Made by a program: the position numbers and the translations under genes. A stretch of 64,000 nt of DNA from Microscillaceae bacterium (lineage in GTDB: Bacteria > Bacteroidota > Bacteroidia > Cytophagales > Microscillaceae). The stretch is taken from contig JAAUUB010000004.1 in NCBI GenBank assembly GCA_012031215.1, forward strand, positions 1 through 64,000, in the 5' to 3' direction. The notes under the pieces were generated by a model. That model was given only the letters and a program-made list of their open reading frames with translations. It searched no databases and was not told where the DNA came from. This document shows, in pieces, positions 11,470-22,300 of this stretch. Every line of letters begins with the position of its first letter. Within the stretch, counting starts at the first letter, position 1.

Positions 11470-12463
11470 ATGGCTTTGCCAAATGCAGAAAAAGTTTTTT
11501 CCGATTTTCAGCAAGTAAAGGCGCTTGTGGTGGGGGATGTCATGCTGGATTCCTATCTCTGGGGTGAAGTACATCGCATTTCTCCCGAAGCCCCCGTGCC
11601 TGTGGTGAATGTAAAAAGCGGGAGAGAAGACTGGGAGGAGCGGCTAATGTAGCCCTGAATCTCAAAGCTTTGGGGGCACAGCCCCTGCTTTGTGCGGTGG
11701 TGGGCCAGGATGAAGAAGGCAAAGCCTTGGCTCAGTTGCTGGCCGAAGAACAAATAAGTTCCGAGGGGCTTCTTTACAGTGCCTCCCGCATTACTACGGT
11801 CAAGCACCGTATCCTGGCCGGCCATCAGCACCTCCTGCGGGTAGATGCCGAAATCACCAAGCCCTTGGAGCCCTCAGACCGAGAAGCACTTTTAGAAATC
11901 ATACTTACCTTATTGCCTGATTGTCAGGTGCTTATTTTTGAAGATTATGACAAAGGCATTTTGGATGAAACCCTCATTCAGGCACTCATCCAGGAAGCGA
12001 AGGCCTTGCGCATCCCGACCGTAGTGGACCCTAAAAAGCGAAATTTTTGGGCCTATAAAGGGGCCACGCTCTTTAAGCCCAATTTGAAAGAGCTAAGGGA
12101 GGGCCTAAAAACGGAAATTGATGCCCAAAGCCTGGAGGGACTGCACCAGGCTTCTACGGCCCTGAAGCAAAGGCTGGCCCTGGATCAGGTTTTGGTTACG
12201 CTCTCCGAATGGGGCGTATATTTGGATGGTACAGAGGAGCCTTTTCATATTCCGGCGCACGTGCGTAGCATTGCCGATGTATCGGGGCAGGCGATACGGT
12301 GGTGAGTGTTGCCGGGCTTTGTCTGGCCTTAGGCTTACCTACTTATCAGATGGCGGCCCTGGCCAATCTTGCGGGGGGACTGGTGTGCGAGCACCTGGGC
12401 GTTGTTTCTATTGACCGGGGGCGTTTATTTCAGGAAGCAATTGCCAACAAACTATTTGTATGA
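11470..12463 (+). CDS. rfaE1: D-glycero-beta-D-manno-heptose-7-phosphate kinase (RfaE1/HldE N-domain), two frame breaks
   Basis: PfkB-family sugar kinase expected to make the bisphosphate intermediate of ADP-heptose for lipopolysaccharide. Begins [27 protein letters not shown], a hallmark of RfaE kinases. The PfkB signature GGAANVA is recovered only after a frame change at 11612-11618. The catalytic GAGD loop is recovered by restoring one G in the G4 run at 12284-12287 ([12 protein letters not shown]). The continuation in the new frame ends with LFV and TGA at 12461-12463, giving ~331 residues, normal for a single kinase domain. No nucleotidyltransferase domain follows. The stop overlaps the next start (ATGA), so it is translationally coupled to the K+ transporter. 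Confidence 0.85.
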
Positions 12464-14490
12464 CCAAAGTCCAGAAGACCCTTGAACAATTAAATGAGCT
12501 ACTTTACAACAGCCGGGAGCGCATCTACGGCATCCTGAAAGTAACCAATACCCTGACCTTGCTCATTGCGTTGGGAACCCTGGTGTATTCTCTGGGTTTT
12601 GACCTGGAAGCCGACGAAACCACCCGGGTCTTCAACTGGCTTGAGGCCCTGATTGTGGTCTTCATAATAGATTATTTCATCCGGATGATTTATTCCTTTC
12701 ATCGCTGGGAGTATATCCAGGAAAAGACATTGGAAAGCGGGCTGGTGGCCCTTACTTTAATCGTGTTTTTGGCTTACCTTTTTGGAATAGACTTAATTTA
12801 TTTTATCTTTTTGAGAATAGGGCTTGCCGATTACCAGCTTTTTTATGAATTTTTTGTATCGCTTTACATCCTCATCCTGACCGTAATTGGGCTGGCCCGG
12901 GCCAGCCAGGTGATTTCTACGGTGAAAGTAAAGCCTGCCACCACTTTTATTGCCAGTTTTATTCTATTGATTCTGTTGGGTACTTTTTTGTTGATGCTGC
13001 CCGCTATGACTACCCAAACAGGAGGTGCTCCTTTTTTGGTGGCCTTGTTCACCTCTACCAGTGCTTCGTGTGTAACAGGCCTGAGCGTAGTAACAGTGGC
13101 TTCTTACTTTACGCTGAAGGGCCAACTGGTAATTTTATTTTTGTTGCAATTGGGGGGAATCGGGATTGTTTCTTTTGCTACTTTTTTTGCCACTTTCCTC
13201 AGCCAGGGGGTAGGGATGAAGCAACAGGCCATTATTCAGGATGTGCTGAGCAGCGAAAACCTAGCCTCGGCCAAGAACATGCTGCGGCAGGTAATTTTAC
13301 TGACCTTTTTGATTGAAGCCATCGGGGCGGTGGCTGTGTTTATGTCCTGGAGTCCGGAGGTGGTTTTTTATAGTCCCCTCACCCAGGAAGAATATCAGGC
13401 TTGGGTACAACAAAATGCGCCCGCACAAGAGACAGAACTCCTTGCCACCGCAGGGGCGGACATTCAGAGCCAAAACCAAACCTTGCAAACAGACGGAGGA
13501 GAAGCCCTGGAGGTGCTCTCGGTTTCTCAGGAGGAAGCCCAAAGCCCACCTGCCCCTGAGGAAAGGGGAGTGAAGATAAATAACAGCCTGGCCAATAAAA
13601 TTTTTTATTCCGTTTTTCACTCCATTTCGGCTTTTTGCAACGCGGGCTTTAGCCTTTTTCCAGACGGCCTCGCCGAGCAGTACGTAGAAGCCAACTACAC
13701 CCTCCACTTGGTCATTGCTTTTATCATCATTTTTGGAAGCCTGGGCTTTTCCACCATTCAGGATGTGTTTTCACCCGCCAAGATGCGGGAGCGCATGCTC
13801 ATGCCCTGGAAGCAATGGAATCTGGGGACGCAAATAGCCGTCAATATGACCATCTTTCTGGTTGTGGCCGGAACCCTAGTCTATTATTTTCTGGAACTAG
13901 ACCACACCCTGGCCAAGAAAAATCTCTTTGAAGGCATTGTGGCCGCTTTCTTTCAATCCGTAACTACCCGAACAGCCGGGTTTAATACGGTAAGTCTGGG
14001 AATTTCGGATATCGCCCAGCCTACTTATATTTTAATGCTGTTTTTGATGTTTGTAGGGGCGGCTTCGGGTTCTACGGGTGGGGGCATCAAAACTTCTACC
14101 TTCCTGCTTTTGGTCTATTCGGCCCTGGCCAGTATTCGGGGCCAGAAGAATGTGGAATTTCGCAACCGAACCATTGCCGCCGACACCATCAACCGGGCTT
14201 TCTCAATTGTCGCTTTTGCCATTGCTTATAATGTGGCCTGTATTTTTTTATTGGTAATTGTGCAAACCGATATCGACATTCGAATGCTGTTTTTTGAGCA
14301 AATATCCGCTTTTGCTACCGTAGGTCTGAGCAACGGCATCACGGGTAACCTCAATGAATACAGCCAACTCATCATCGTTTTTACGATGTATATTGGCCGT
14401 GTGGGCACACTCACCCTGGCCCTGGCCCTGAGCAAAAAGGTAGTGAGCACTTCTTATCAATATCCCACTTCTTACGTGATGGTGGGCTAG
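12460..14490 (+). CDS. Trk/Ktr-type potassium transporter with N-terminal membrane domain
   Basis: 676-residue inner-membrane K+ channel-like transporter (TrkH/KtrB superfamily). The four pore loops with their selectivity glycines are visible: SASCVTGLSV, ISAFCNAGFSLF, VTTRTAGFNTV and ISAFATVGLSNG. The first ~150 residues add about four membrane helices resembling a voltage-sensor/ion-channel-like domain, a layout known to me from some Bacteroidota TrkH proteins. Between pore repeats 1 and 2 there is an unusual hydrophilic insert of ~60 residues rich in Gln/Glu (about residues 305-370). The regulatory TrkA/KtrA subunit is not adjacent. ATGA overlap with the heptose kinase upstream. Confidence 0.88.
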   Translation: MTKVQKTLEQLNELLYNSRERIYGILKVTNTLTLLIALGTLVYSLGFDLEADETTRVFNWLEALIVVFIIDYFIRMIYSFHRWEYIQEKTLESGLVALTLIVFLAYLFGIDLIYFIFLRIGLADYQLFYEFFVSLYILILTVIGLARASQVISTVKVKPATTFIASFILLILLGTFLLMLPAMTTQTGGAPFLVALFTSTSASCVTGLSVVTVASYFTLKGQLVILFLLQLGGIGIVSFATFFATFLSQGVGMKQQAIIQDVLSSENLASAKNMLRQVILLTFLIEAIGAVAVFMSWSPEVVFYSPLTQEEYQAWVQQNAPAQETELLATAGADIQSQNQTLQTDGGEALEVLSVSQEEAQSPPAPEERGVKINNSLANKIFYSVFHSISAFCNAGFSLFPDGLAEQYVEANYTLHLVIAFIIIFGSLGFSTIQDVFSPAKMRERMLMPWKQWNLGTQIAVNMTIFLVVAGTLVYYFLELDHTLAKKNLFEGIVAAFFQSVTTRTAGFNTVSLGISDIAQPTYILMLFLMFVGAASGSTGGGIKTSTFLLLVYSALASIRGQKNVEFRNRTIAADTINRAFSIVAFAIAYNVACIFLLVIVQTDIDIRMLFFEQISAFATVGLSNGITGNLNEYSQLIIVFTMYIGRVGTLTLALALSKKVVSTSYQYPTSYVMVG

Positions 14491-14491
14491 T

Positions 14492-15286
14492 ATGTCTATG
14501 AGATATCTCCTTTTTGTGTGCTTGTTGGCAGGGGGGGGGGAGTAAACCCCTTTTGGCCCAAAAGGCCCATTGGGAAAAAGCCTTGCAAAAGTTTTATGCC
14601 GATTTTGAGCCGCCGGGCCGCCGGGCCGCTATTTATAAAAACCTCCGGCTGGAGGCCTATCCGACATTGCGTTTTGTGCGCCTGGAAGACAGTCTTTTTT
14701 TGCCCGCCCAGCCCCTGGCGCAGATTGCCCTCATCCGGCACGGCTGGCCAAAAGTTTCAAAACCGGGCGTTTTTCGCGCCACCGAGCACAGCAGTATATT
14801 CAATGGTATGACAAAGTGGGTGTGTATGGTTTCAAGAAAAAGCCTTTTGCTTTAAGTCCAGTTGAAAGAAGCCAAGCCGCTTTGTATTACAGCCCCTTGC
14901 CCCGGGCCCAGCACAGCACCGAGATTTTGCTTGATTCACTCTCAGATGCCCAAGCCGACAGTCAGTTTGTGGAATTTGCGCGAAAAATTGCGCGTTTGCC
15001 TGATTGTAAATATCGGCTGACTACCTGGCTCTTGTTTTCCCGGGCATTATGGTTGATGGGACTAAACGACCGGGGCATAGAAAGCTTTCGCAAAGCCCGC
15101 CAAAGGGCCAGGGCCGGGGCCGAATTTTTACATCAAAAAGCCTTGCAGAAGGGGCGCCTGGTATTGGTAGCGCACGGGCTTTTGAATCGGTACTTACGGC
15201 TCTACCTGGTCAAAAAAGGCTGGAAAGTGGTCCGCAAAGCTGGCAATGAGTATCTGGGAGTCAATATCTTGGTGAAACCGACCTGA
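14492..15286 (+). CDS. Secreted histidine-phosphatase-family protein, two frame breaks
   Basis: Member of the phosphoglycerate-mutase-like (histidine phosphatase) superfamily. Starts MSMRYLLFVCLLAGGG, a signal peptide that runs into a G10 tract (14531-14540), where the frame changes; the mature part then begins near LAQKAHWEKALQKFY. The phosphohistidine motif is IALIRHGWPK, the second arginine/His region is YYSPLPRAQHSTEILL and the C-terminal catalytic His is in LVLVAHGLLNRYL. A second frame change near 14785 (ACCGAGCACAG) splits the RHG part from the rest. Corrected length ~264 residues. Substrate unknown. It follows the K+ transporter stop within 2 bp, probably in the same operon. The G10 tract could instead be a phase-variable site. 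Confidence 0.75.
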
Positions 15287-15363
15287 GTGAATAACAGCCA
15301 GAGCTTAGCCCCCCTAAACCCTGGATAAAGTGGAAAAATAGTTATGTACCTAGCTTTTCTTCA

Positions 15364-16056
15364 TCAGGCATATCTGGCAATCAATTCATCGGCTACCCGG
15401 GGCACTCCCACGCTGCCTTTTTGCTCAATTAAAAATAAGTTGGATTGGGGACGCACGGCCGGGATGTGCGGGTCAATAATATATTTAGGAACCTCAGTGG
15501 GCACATAATCCAGCAATCCTGCCGCCGGATACACATTAAGCGAAGTGCCTACCACCATAAAAATATCGGCGCTTAAAGTGCGCGAAACAGCTTCTTCCAT
15601 CATTGGTACCGCCTCGCCAAACCAGACAATATGTGGCCGAAGTTGGCCTCCTTTGGGGCAGAGGTCGCCCATTTTCAGTGGCTTGATTCCCCAGTCATAA
15701 ATCAAATCTGGGTCTTTCACACTACGCACCTTGCTCAGTTCGCCGTGCAAATGGATAATTTGGCTCGAGCCCGCCTTTTCGTGGAGGTTGTCCACATTTT
15801 GGGTGATTATCCAAACCTTAAAATAGTCCTCGAGCCGGGCCAGGGCTTTGTGGCCTTCGTTAGGTTGGGCCTCAAGGGCCTGCACCCGGCGTTGATTGTA
15901 AAAGTCAAGCACCAACGAGGGGTTTCGATACCAGCCTTCAATAGAAGCCACTTCCATCACATCGTAGTTTTCCCAGAGACCATCCGAATCGCGAAAGGTC
16001 TTTAGACCACTCTCGGCACTGATGCCCGCTCCGGTAAGCACAACCACATTTTTCAT
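15364..16056 (-). CDS. cobB: NAD-dependent protein deacylase (sirtuin, CobB/SIRT5-like)
   Basis: 230-residue sirtuin from ATG at 16056 (MKNVVVLTGAGISAESG), which is the normal family start; an upstream in-frame start at 16137 would add an unconserved leader. NAD-binding motifs GAGISAESG and TFRDSDGLW, the QNVDNLHEKAG strand, the catalytic His in IHLHGEL, and LRPHIVWFGE are visible. The four zinc cysteines of classical sirtuins are absent (only DLCPKG remains), as is common in Bacteroidota class III members. Expected to remove acyl groups such as succinyl or acetyl from lysines in the cytoplasm. Monocistronic, convergent with the upstream plus-strand block. Confidence 0.9.
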   Translation of the reverse strand: MKNVVVLTGAGISAESGLKTFRDSDGLWENYDVMEVASIEGWYRNPSLVLDFYNQRRVQALEAQPNEGHKALARLEDYFKVWIITQNVDNLHEKAGSSQIIHLHGELSKVRSVKDPDLIYDWGIKPLKMGDLCPKGGQLRPHIVWFGEAVPMMEEAVSRTLSADIFMVVGTSLNVYPAAGLLDYVPTEVPKYIIDPHIPAVRPQSNLFLIEQKGSVGVPRVADELIARYA

Positions 16057-16337
16057 ACAAAAAAAATTGACGGGTGATAAAATGAGTGTTTGGGTAAATT
16101 TTCGTTTGAAGATAGGAAAGCTTGCCGGGATGCACAAAATTTAGCTATTTTTAATGCAAATTTTTTGCAAAGCGGGTGAAAAAAGCCAAATTTGAATTTC
16201 ATAACCAAGACACTATGCTTTACTTTACAAAAAAGCTATCAAGACCAGCCTGAGCCTTCCTTAGATTCTTTGTCTCGATGAATACATTTTATTTGGCTAG
16301 GTAATACACAAATCTACAAAAAACGCCATTGAGAAAA

Positions 16338-19300
16338 ATGGGAAAATCACTACTACGAATTACGACCTTGCTTTTTGTACTTTATGGGGGGGGTATTGGA
16401 AGCCTGGTGGCGCAAGTCGCCAATTTTAGCGTGACCCTCAGTGCCAATGGCTGCGAAATTGCCACTTACACCTTCAACGATTTGTCCACCGGAGCAACCG
16501 GCAATACCTTCCGGGAATGGATTTTCGGCAATGGCAATACCCGTCAGAACGCCCCCAACATCGACCCTGCTATCTTGAATCCTTCGGAAAACTATAATGG
16601 GGCGGGGGTATTTACGGTTACCTTGAACTTGCGGGATGCCTTGGGGGGAACCATTCTTTCCACTTTTACCCAAAATGTGACAGTGTATGAACCTGCTACC
16701 GTGGATTTTAGTGCCAGCCAAACGACGGGCTGCACCGATTTAATTGTAACCTTTACCGACCTGAGCAGCACGGCTCCGCCCACGGTGGGCAATATCATCA
16801 ATTGGTCCTGGAACTTTGGCGACGGAAATACCCAAACGGGTAATAACCCCGCCCTGGATGCCAACCCAACCCACGTCTATACTACCACAGGGAATTTCCC
16901 GGTTACACTTACTGTGCAAACCTTTGCCGGCGGACTAGAAAATTGTGTGGCTAGCCTAACCCGCACTGCTTTCATTCAGGTGCGTCATACCCCCACGGCG
17001 GCCTTCACAGTGGCTAACCCAACGGCTTGCGGCCCGCCTTTCACCGCGCAATTCAACAATGCTTCTACTGTACCCAATGCCCCGCCCCCGCCGGGCGTAA
17101 TCACAACTTATGAGTGGACTTTTTTTGATACCAATGGCAGCACGGTGCTGGGAACCAGCAATGCCGTAAATCCTATTTTTAATTATACTGCTGCCGGGGT
17201 GTTTCCGGTGCGGCTGAGGGTACTGACTGCCGACAATTGCGAGGACGATATCACCCTCAACAATGCCGTAAGTATTGCCAATCACACGGCTGACTTCACC
17301 CTTCCGGCGGCCAATCTTTGCCCCGGGCAAAATTTACTCTTTTTAGACGCTTCTTCCCCCGGGGCCACGGCCTGGGAATGGGATTTTGGCGACCTTTCGC
17401 CCCTGAGCAATGCCCAAAATCCCAGTCATACCTACGCGGCTTCAGGTACTTACACGGTGCAGCTCACCACCACTTTCTCGGATGGCTGCACCAATACCGA
17501 ATCCAAGCTACTGACTATCAATTCATTACCTAATCCAGCCTTCAGTTTTTCTCCTTTGGTAGGACTTTGCCAGCAACCCCGCACCTTCACTTTTAGCCCC
17601 GCTACCACCGGGGCCAATTTTAGCTACCAGTGGAATTTTGGCGACCCCAACACTGCCGGCGGGGGCAGCAGCACCGCCACTAACCCCAGTCATACTTATA
17701 CTTCTTTTGGAACTTTTACCATCAGCCTGACCATCACCAATACCAGCACGGGTTGTAGTCAGTCCACTTCCCAAAATATAACATTAACCGCCCCAACGGC
17801 CAGCCTGGCAGTCAGTCCGGGGCTGGGATGTCCCCCGCTTAGCGTTTCTTTTGATGCAACGGGCAGTGTGGCCAATGAAGCCATTGCCAATTATGCCTTT
17901 GCTTTTGGGGACGGAAATACCCAGAACAGTGCCAGCCCGGTAATTAATTATAGTTATGCCACTCCGGGCAGCTACAGCCCTTCTCTAACCATCAGCACCA
18001 CCAATGGCTGTACGGCCACGGTGAGCCTCGGGCCGATTACTGTTTCGGAGCCGCCTGCTTTTGCCCAAAACCCAGCCAACGCCACTGTTTGTCAGGGAAC
18101 TGCCACTAGCTTTACCGTTATTGCGGCCCAGGCTACCGTCAATGTAGGGCCGATTGATTTCCAATGGCAGGTGAACGACGGTGGCGGCTGGGCCAATCTG
18201 AGCAACAATGCCCTTTACAGCAATACGGTCGGAACCCTGGGGGGGGGGGCCAATACGACAACACTGAATCTTAGCAATGTTCCGCTCTCGGTGAGTGGAT
18301 TTCAATATCGGTGCTTGTTTCGACATAGCACCACTACCACCTGTTCGTCCTTTTCTGCTGCCGCCCTGCTGACGGTAGTGGCTTTGCCCACATCGGCCAC
18401 TGCCGGGCCTGACATTGCCGTTTGTGTGGCCAATGCCAATTTGAACGCCAACACACCCGTAATAGGAACGGGCCAGTGGGTGTTGATTAGCGGCACAGCC
18501 ACCATTACCAATCCCAGTAGCCCGGCTTCGCCAGTAAGCAATTTGGGCATTGGGGCCAACGTATTTGAGTGGCAAATCAGCAATGGCGTTTGCCCGCCCA
18601 GTGTTGCAACGATGACCATCACCCGCAACCAGGAAGACATCGCCAATGCCGGGTCTGACCAAAATGTGTGTGGAGAGGCCAGCGTTTTGAATGCCGTACT
18701 GCCCGTAGGAAATACAGGTTTTTGGACGATTGTTTCGGGCGGTGCCACCGTGAGTGAGCCCAACAATCCAACTTCCGCCCTGCTGAACCTGAGCCTGGGC
18801 GATAATGTATTGCGCTGGACTTTGGACAATGGAGCTTGTCCGGCTTCCAGTGAAGAAGTAATTGTTCGTCGGGAAAATACCGCTTTGCTCGCCAATGCCG
18901 GACCCAATCAAGAAATTTGTGTAAACAGCACTTTCCTAAATGCCAATACCCCGTCTGCCGGAACCGGGCTTTGGAGCCAAACGGTCGGAACCGGGGTAAT
19001 TGTGGATGTAAGCGACCCCAACACCGAAGTAAGCGGACTGAGCAATGGAATCAATACATTTGAATGGACAGTTTCAAACGCTTGTGCCACGGCCGTCTCT
19101 ACGGTCAACATAACGGTGAGCAACCCAACAGCTACGGCCAACGCAGGCGTTGACCAAACCGTTTGCTCGGCTACGGCCACTTTCAATGCCCTGCCAGTTC
19201 CGCCTGGGCAAGGCACTGGGGTTTGGCAACTGGTAACAGGCAGCGGCACAATCTTAAACCCTGGCGACCCTAATGCAACTGTAAGTGGGCTGGGTGTGGG

Positions 19301-22300
19301 CGTGAATACCTTTAGATGGTTTATCAGCAATGGGGTATGCCCCACCTCAGAAGATTTGGTCAACATCATTCGTTTGGAAGCCCCGGCGGCCACCATCAGT
19401 ACCGCTAATCAGAATTTGTGTGAAAATAATTCAACGGCCCTTTTCAATCTTTCGGGCAATGCGCCTCCCGCTGGAGGGAGCGGGTCTTGGACTATAGTGA
19501 GTGGCAGTGGCACCTTTGGCAGCCCCAACGCCCCCAACACAACGGTAAGCGGCCTGGCCTATGGCCTCAATGAGTTTCGCTGGACCGTTAGCAATGGCAT
19601 TTGCCCGGTAGCCACCGCAACGGTAGTAATTACCCTTACAGAACCCACCGGAACCGTAACGGCCAATGCCTCGCAAACGGAAGTTTGCGGCGAGGGCAGC
19701 ACTGTTCTTACCCTTACGGGCAGTGCACCACCCGCCGGAGGGAGCGGAACTTGGACCTTGCTCAGTGGCACTGGAACCATCAATACTCCCAATGCAGCCA
19801 TCAGCACGGTAAGCGGGCTTTCGCCGGGGATAAATCGTTTTGTATGGACGCTTAGCAATGGCAACTGCCCGGATGAAGCAGCGGAGGTGGCCATTGTGCT
19901 GACAAATCCCGTGGGAACGGTAACGGCTTCCACTCCTACGCCCAATGTTTGCGGCAATGTGGGTTCTGTGGTCAATATTGCCGGAAGTGCCATCCCTGCC
20001 GGAGGCACGGGCACCTGGTCGGCGAGCAATCCAACCATTATATTTGGCAATGTCAATTCGCCCAATACTACCATCACCAACATCCCTTTTGGCAGTCATA
20101 CCATTACCTGGACGATTGCCAATGGTTTTGCCCGGATGAAAGTGCGGATTTTTCCATTACCCTTTTTGAAGCCTTGCCCACTGTTTCGGCTGCCGCTACC
20201 ACTAATGAGGCTTGTGGGAATGCCGCCACGCTGATAAATATTAGTGGCACGCCCGCCCCGTCTGGGGGTACGGGCGTTTGGACAGCGAGCAACCCAGCGA
20301 TTGTCTTTGGCAATGCCAATGCTCCTAATACCACAATGAGCAATATTCCTTTTGGCACGCATACCATTACCTGGACGGTGAGCAATGGGGCTTGTGGAAG
20401 TGCATTGGCGAATTTTAGCTTCACCCTTTTTGAAGCACCCGGCATTGTAACGGCTTCTACGCCCCAGCCTCTGGTGTGTGGAAACTCCACCGATTTGATT
20501 GGCATTGCGGGCAGTGCGCCTCCGGCGGGGGGCAATGGCCTCTGGACGGCCAGCAACCCAGCCATTACTTTTGCCAACCAGACGGCTCCCAATACTACAA
20601 TGAGTAATATTCCCTTTGGTACGCATACCATTACCTGGACCGTAAGCAATGGGGTGTGTCCTCCCGAAGCGGCCAATTTTAATTTTACCCTGCAAGCCAA
20701 TCCTGTCGTGGATGCTGGCACCGACCAAACGGTTTGTGGTACTACGGCCCTGCTCGAAGCTACGCCTTTAAACACGGCCTTTGGTGAAACAGGCGTTTGG
20801 ACTGTAGTGGCGGGTACGGGCACTTTTAACAATGCCAATGACCCGCAAACGGGTGTGAGCGGGCTTAGCCCCGGAACCCTGAGCCGGTTTAGATGGACCT
20901 TGACCCGCCCGGGCTGCCCGCCCGTTTCGGATATTGTGGACATCAGTAGTTTGGTAGCCCCTACTTCTCTGGCGGGTAGCCCCCAAATCATTTGCGCCAC
21001 CACCACGACGCTCAATGCTACGCCTCCCACAGTAGGCACAGGCATTTGGTCACTCACGGCAGGGAGTGGCACTATTGTGAATCCAAACTCCCCGACCACC
21101 ACCATCACGAATCTTGGCACGGGCGATAATATTTTTACCTGGACGGTGAGCAATGGGATTTGCCCGGCGGCCAGTTCCACTGTCATTATTTCGCGCTTTG
21201 CCAATCCAACACCTGCCAATGCCGGGCCTGACCAGACCATTTGCGCCACCAGTGTGGTGCTGGGGGGCAATACGCCCGCCATAGGCACAGGCACTTGGAA
21301 CCTGGTAGCCGGGAGCGGCACGATAGAGCAGCCTAATAATCCAAATACAACGGTCAGTAACCTGGGGGCGGGAGTCAATACATTTCGATGGACAATTCGC
21401 AACGGCATTTGCCCGGAATCCATTGATGAAGTGATTATTACCCGTCAGGCACTGCCTACGGTGGCCAATGCCGGCCCCGACCAAACTCTTTGCACGGCCA
21501 CCGCCAACCTGGCCGGAAATGCGGCTACCTCGGGCACGGGACAATGGACACTCACCGCAGGTGCTGGCTTTATTATTAATCCAAATTCGCCCAATACTTC
21601 TGTGAGTGGCTTGGGCATTGGGGAAAACATCTTCACCTGGACTATTAGCAATGGCATCTGCCCTCCCACGACAGACCAGGTGCGTATTGTACGGGAAATT
21701 CCACCTACCTTCGCCAATGCCGGCCCTACGCAAAATGTCTGTGCCGAAAGCACTACGCTCAATGCCAATATTCCTGCTGTGGGCCTAGGTACCTGGACCC
21801 TCGTCTCGGGTACGGGCAATTTCAGTAATCCAAACGACCCAAAAGCGATTGTCTCCAATCTTTCCCCGGGAACCAATGTGTTTCGCTGGACAATTGCCAA
21901 TTCCTGTGGGGCTTCTTCTTCTAATGTTACGATTGTGCGGAGCCTGGATCCTTCCATAGCGGAGGCGGGCCCCGACCAATTGCTTTGCAACGAAAATACC
22001 ATTTTGCAGGGAAATTTTCCGACGATTGGGGTAGGAACCTGGACCGTGGTTTCTGGGGCGGCCACGATTGCCAATCCTAATGACCCCAATACCTTAGTGA
22101 GTAATTTGGGTTTTGGTGTCAATGTATTGCGCTGGACGATTAGCAGTGGGTCTTGTCCGGTGAGTACCGAAACGGTTACTATTACCCGTGATGAACCGCC
22201 CACCTTGGCCAGTGCCGGAGCTGCCGACGAAGTCTGCGGGCCAAGCTACCAGCTCAATGCCAATACGCCACTTGTAGGCTCGGGGCTATGGAGTGTTACG

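Noticed and set aside
11470-12463. Heptose-phosphate kinase pseudogene
   Set aside because: The two breaks are single-base changes that, once restored, recover the PfkB signature and the GAGD catalytic loop.
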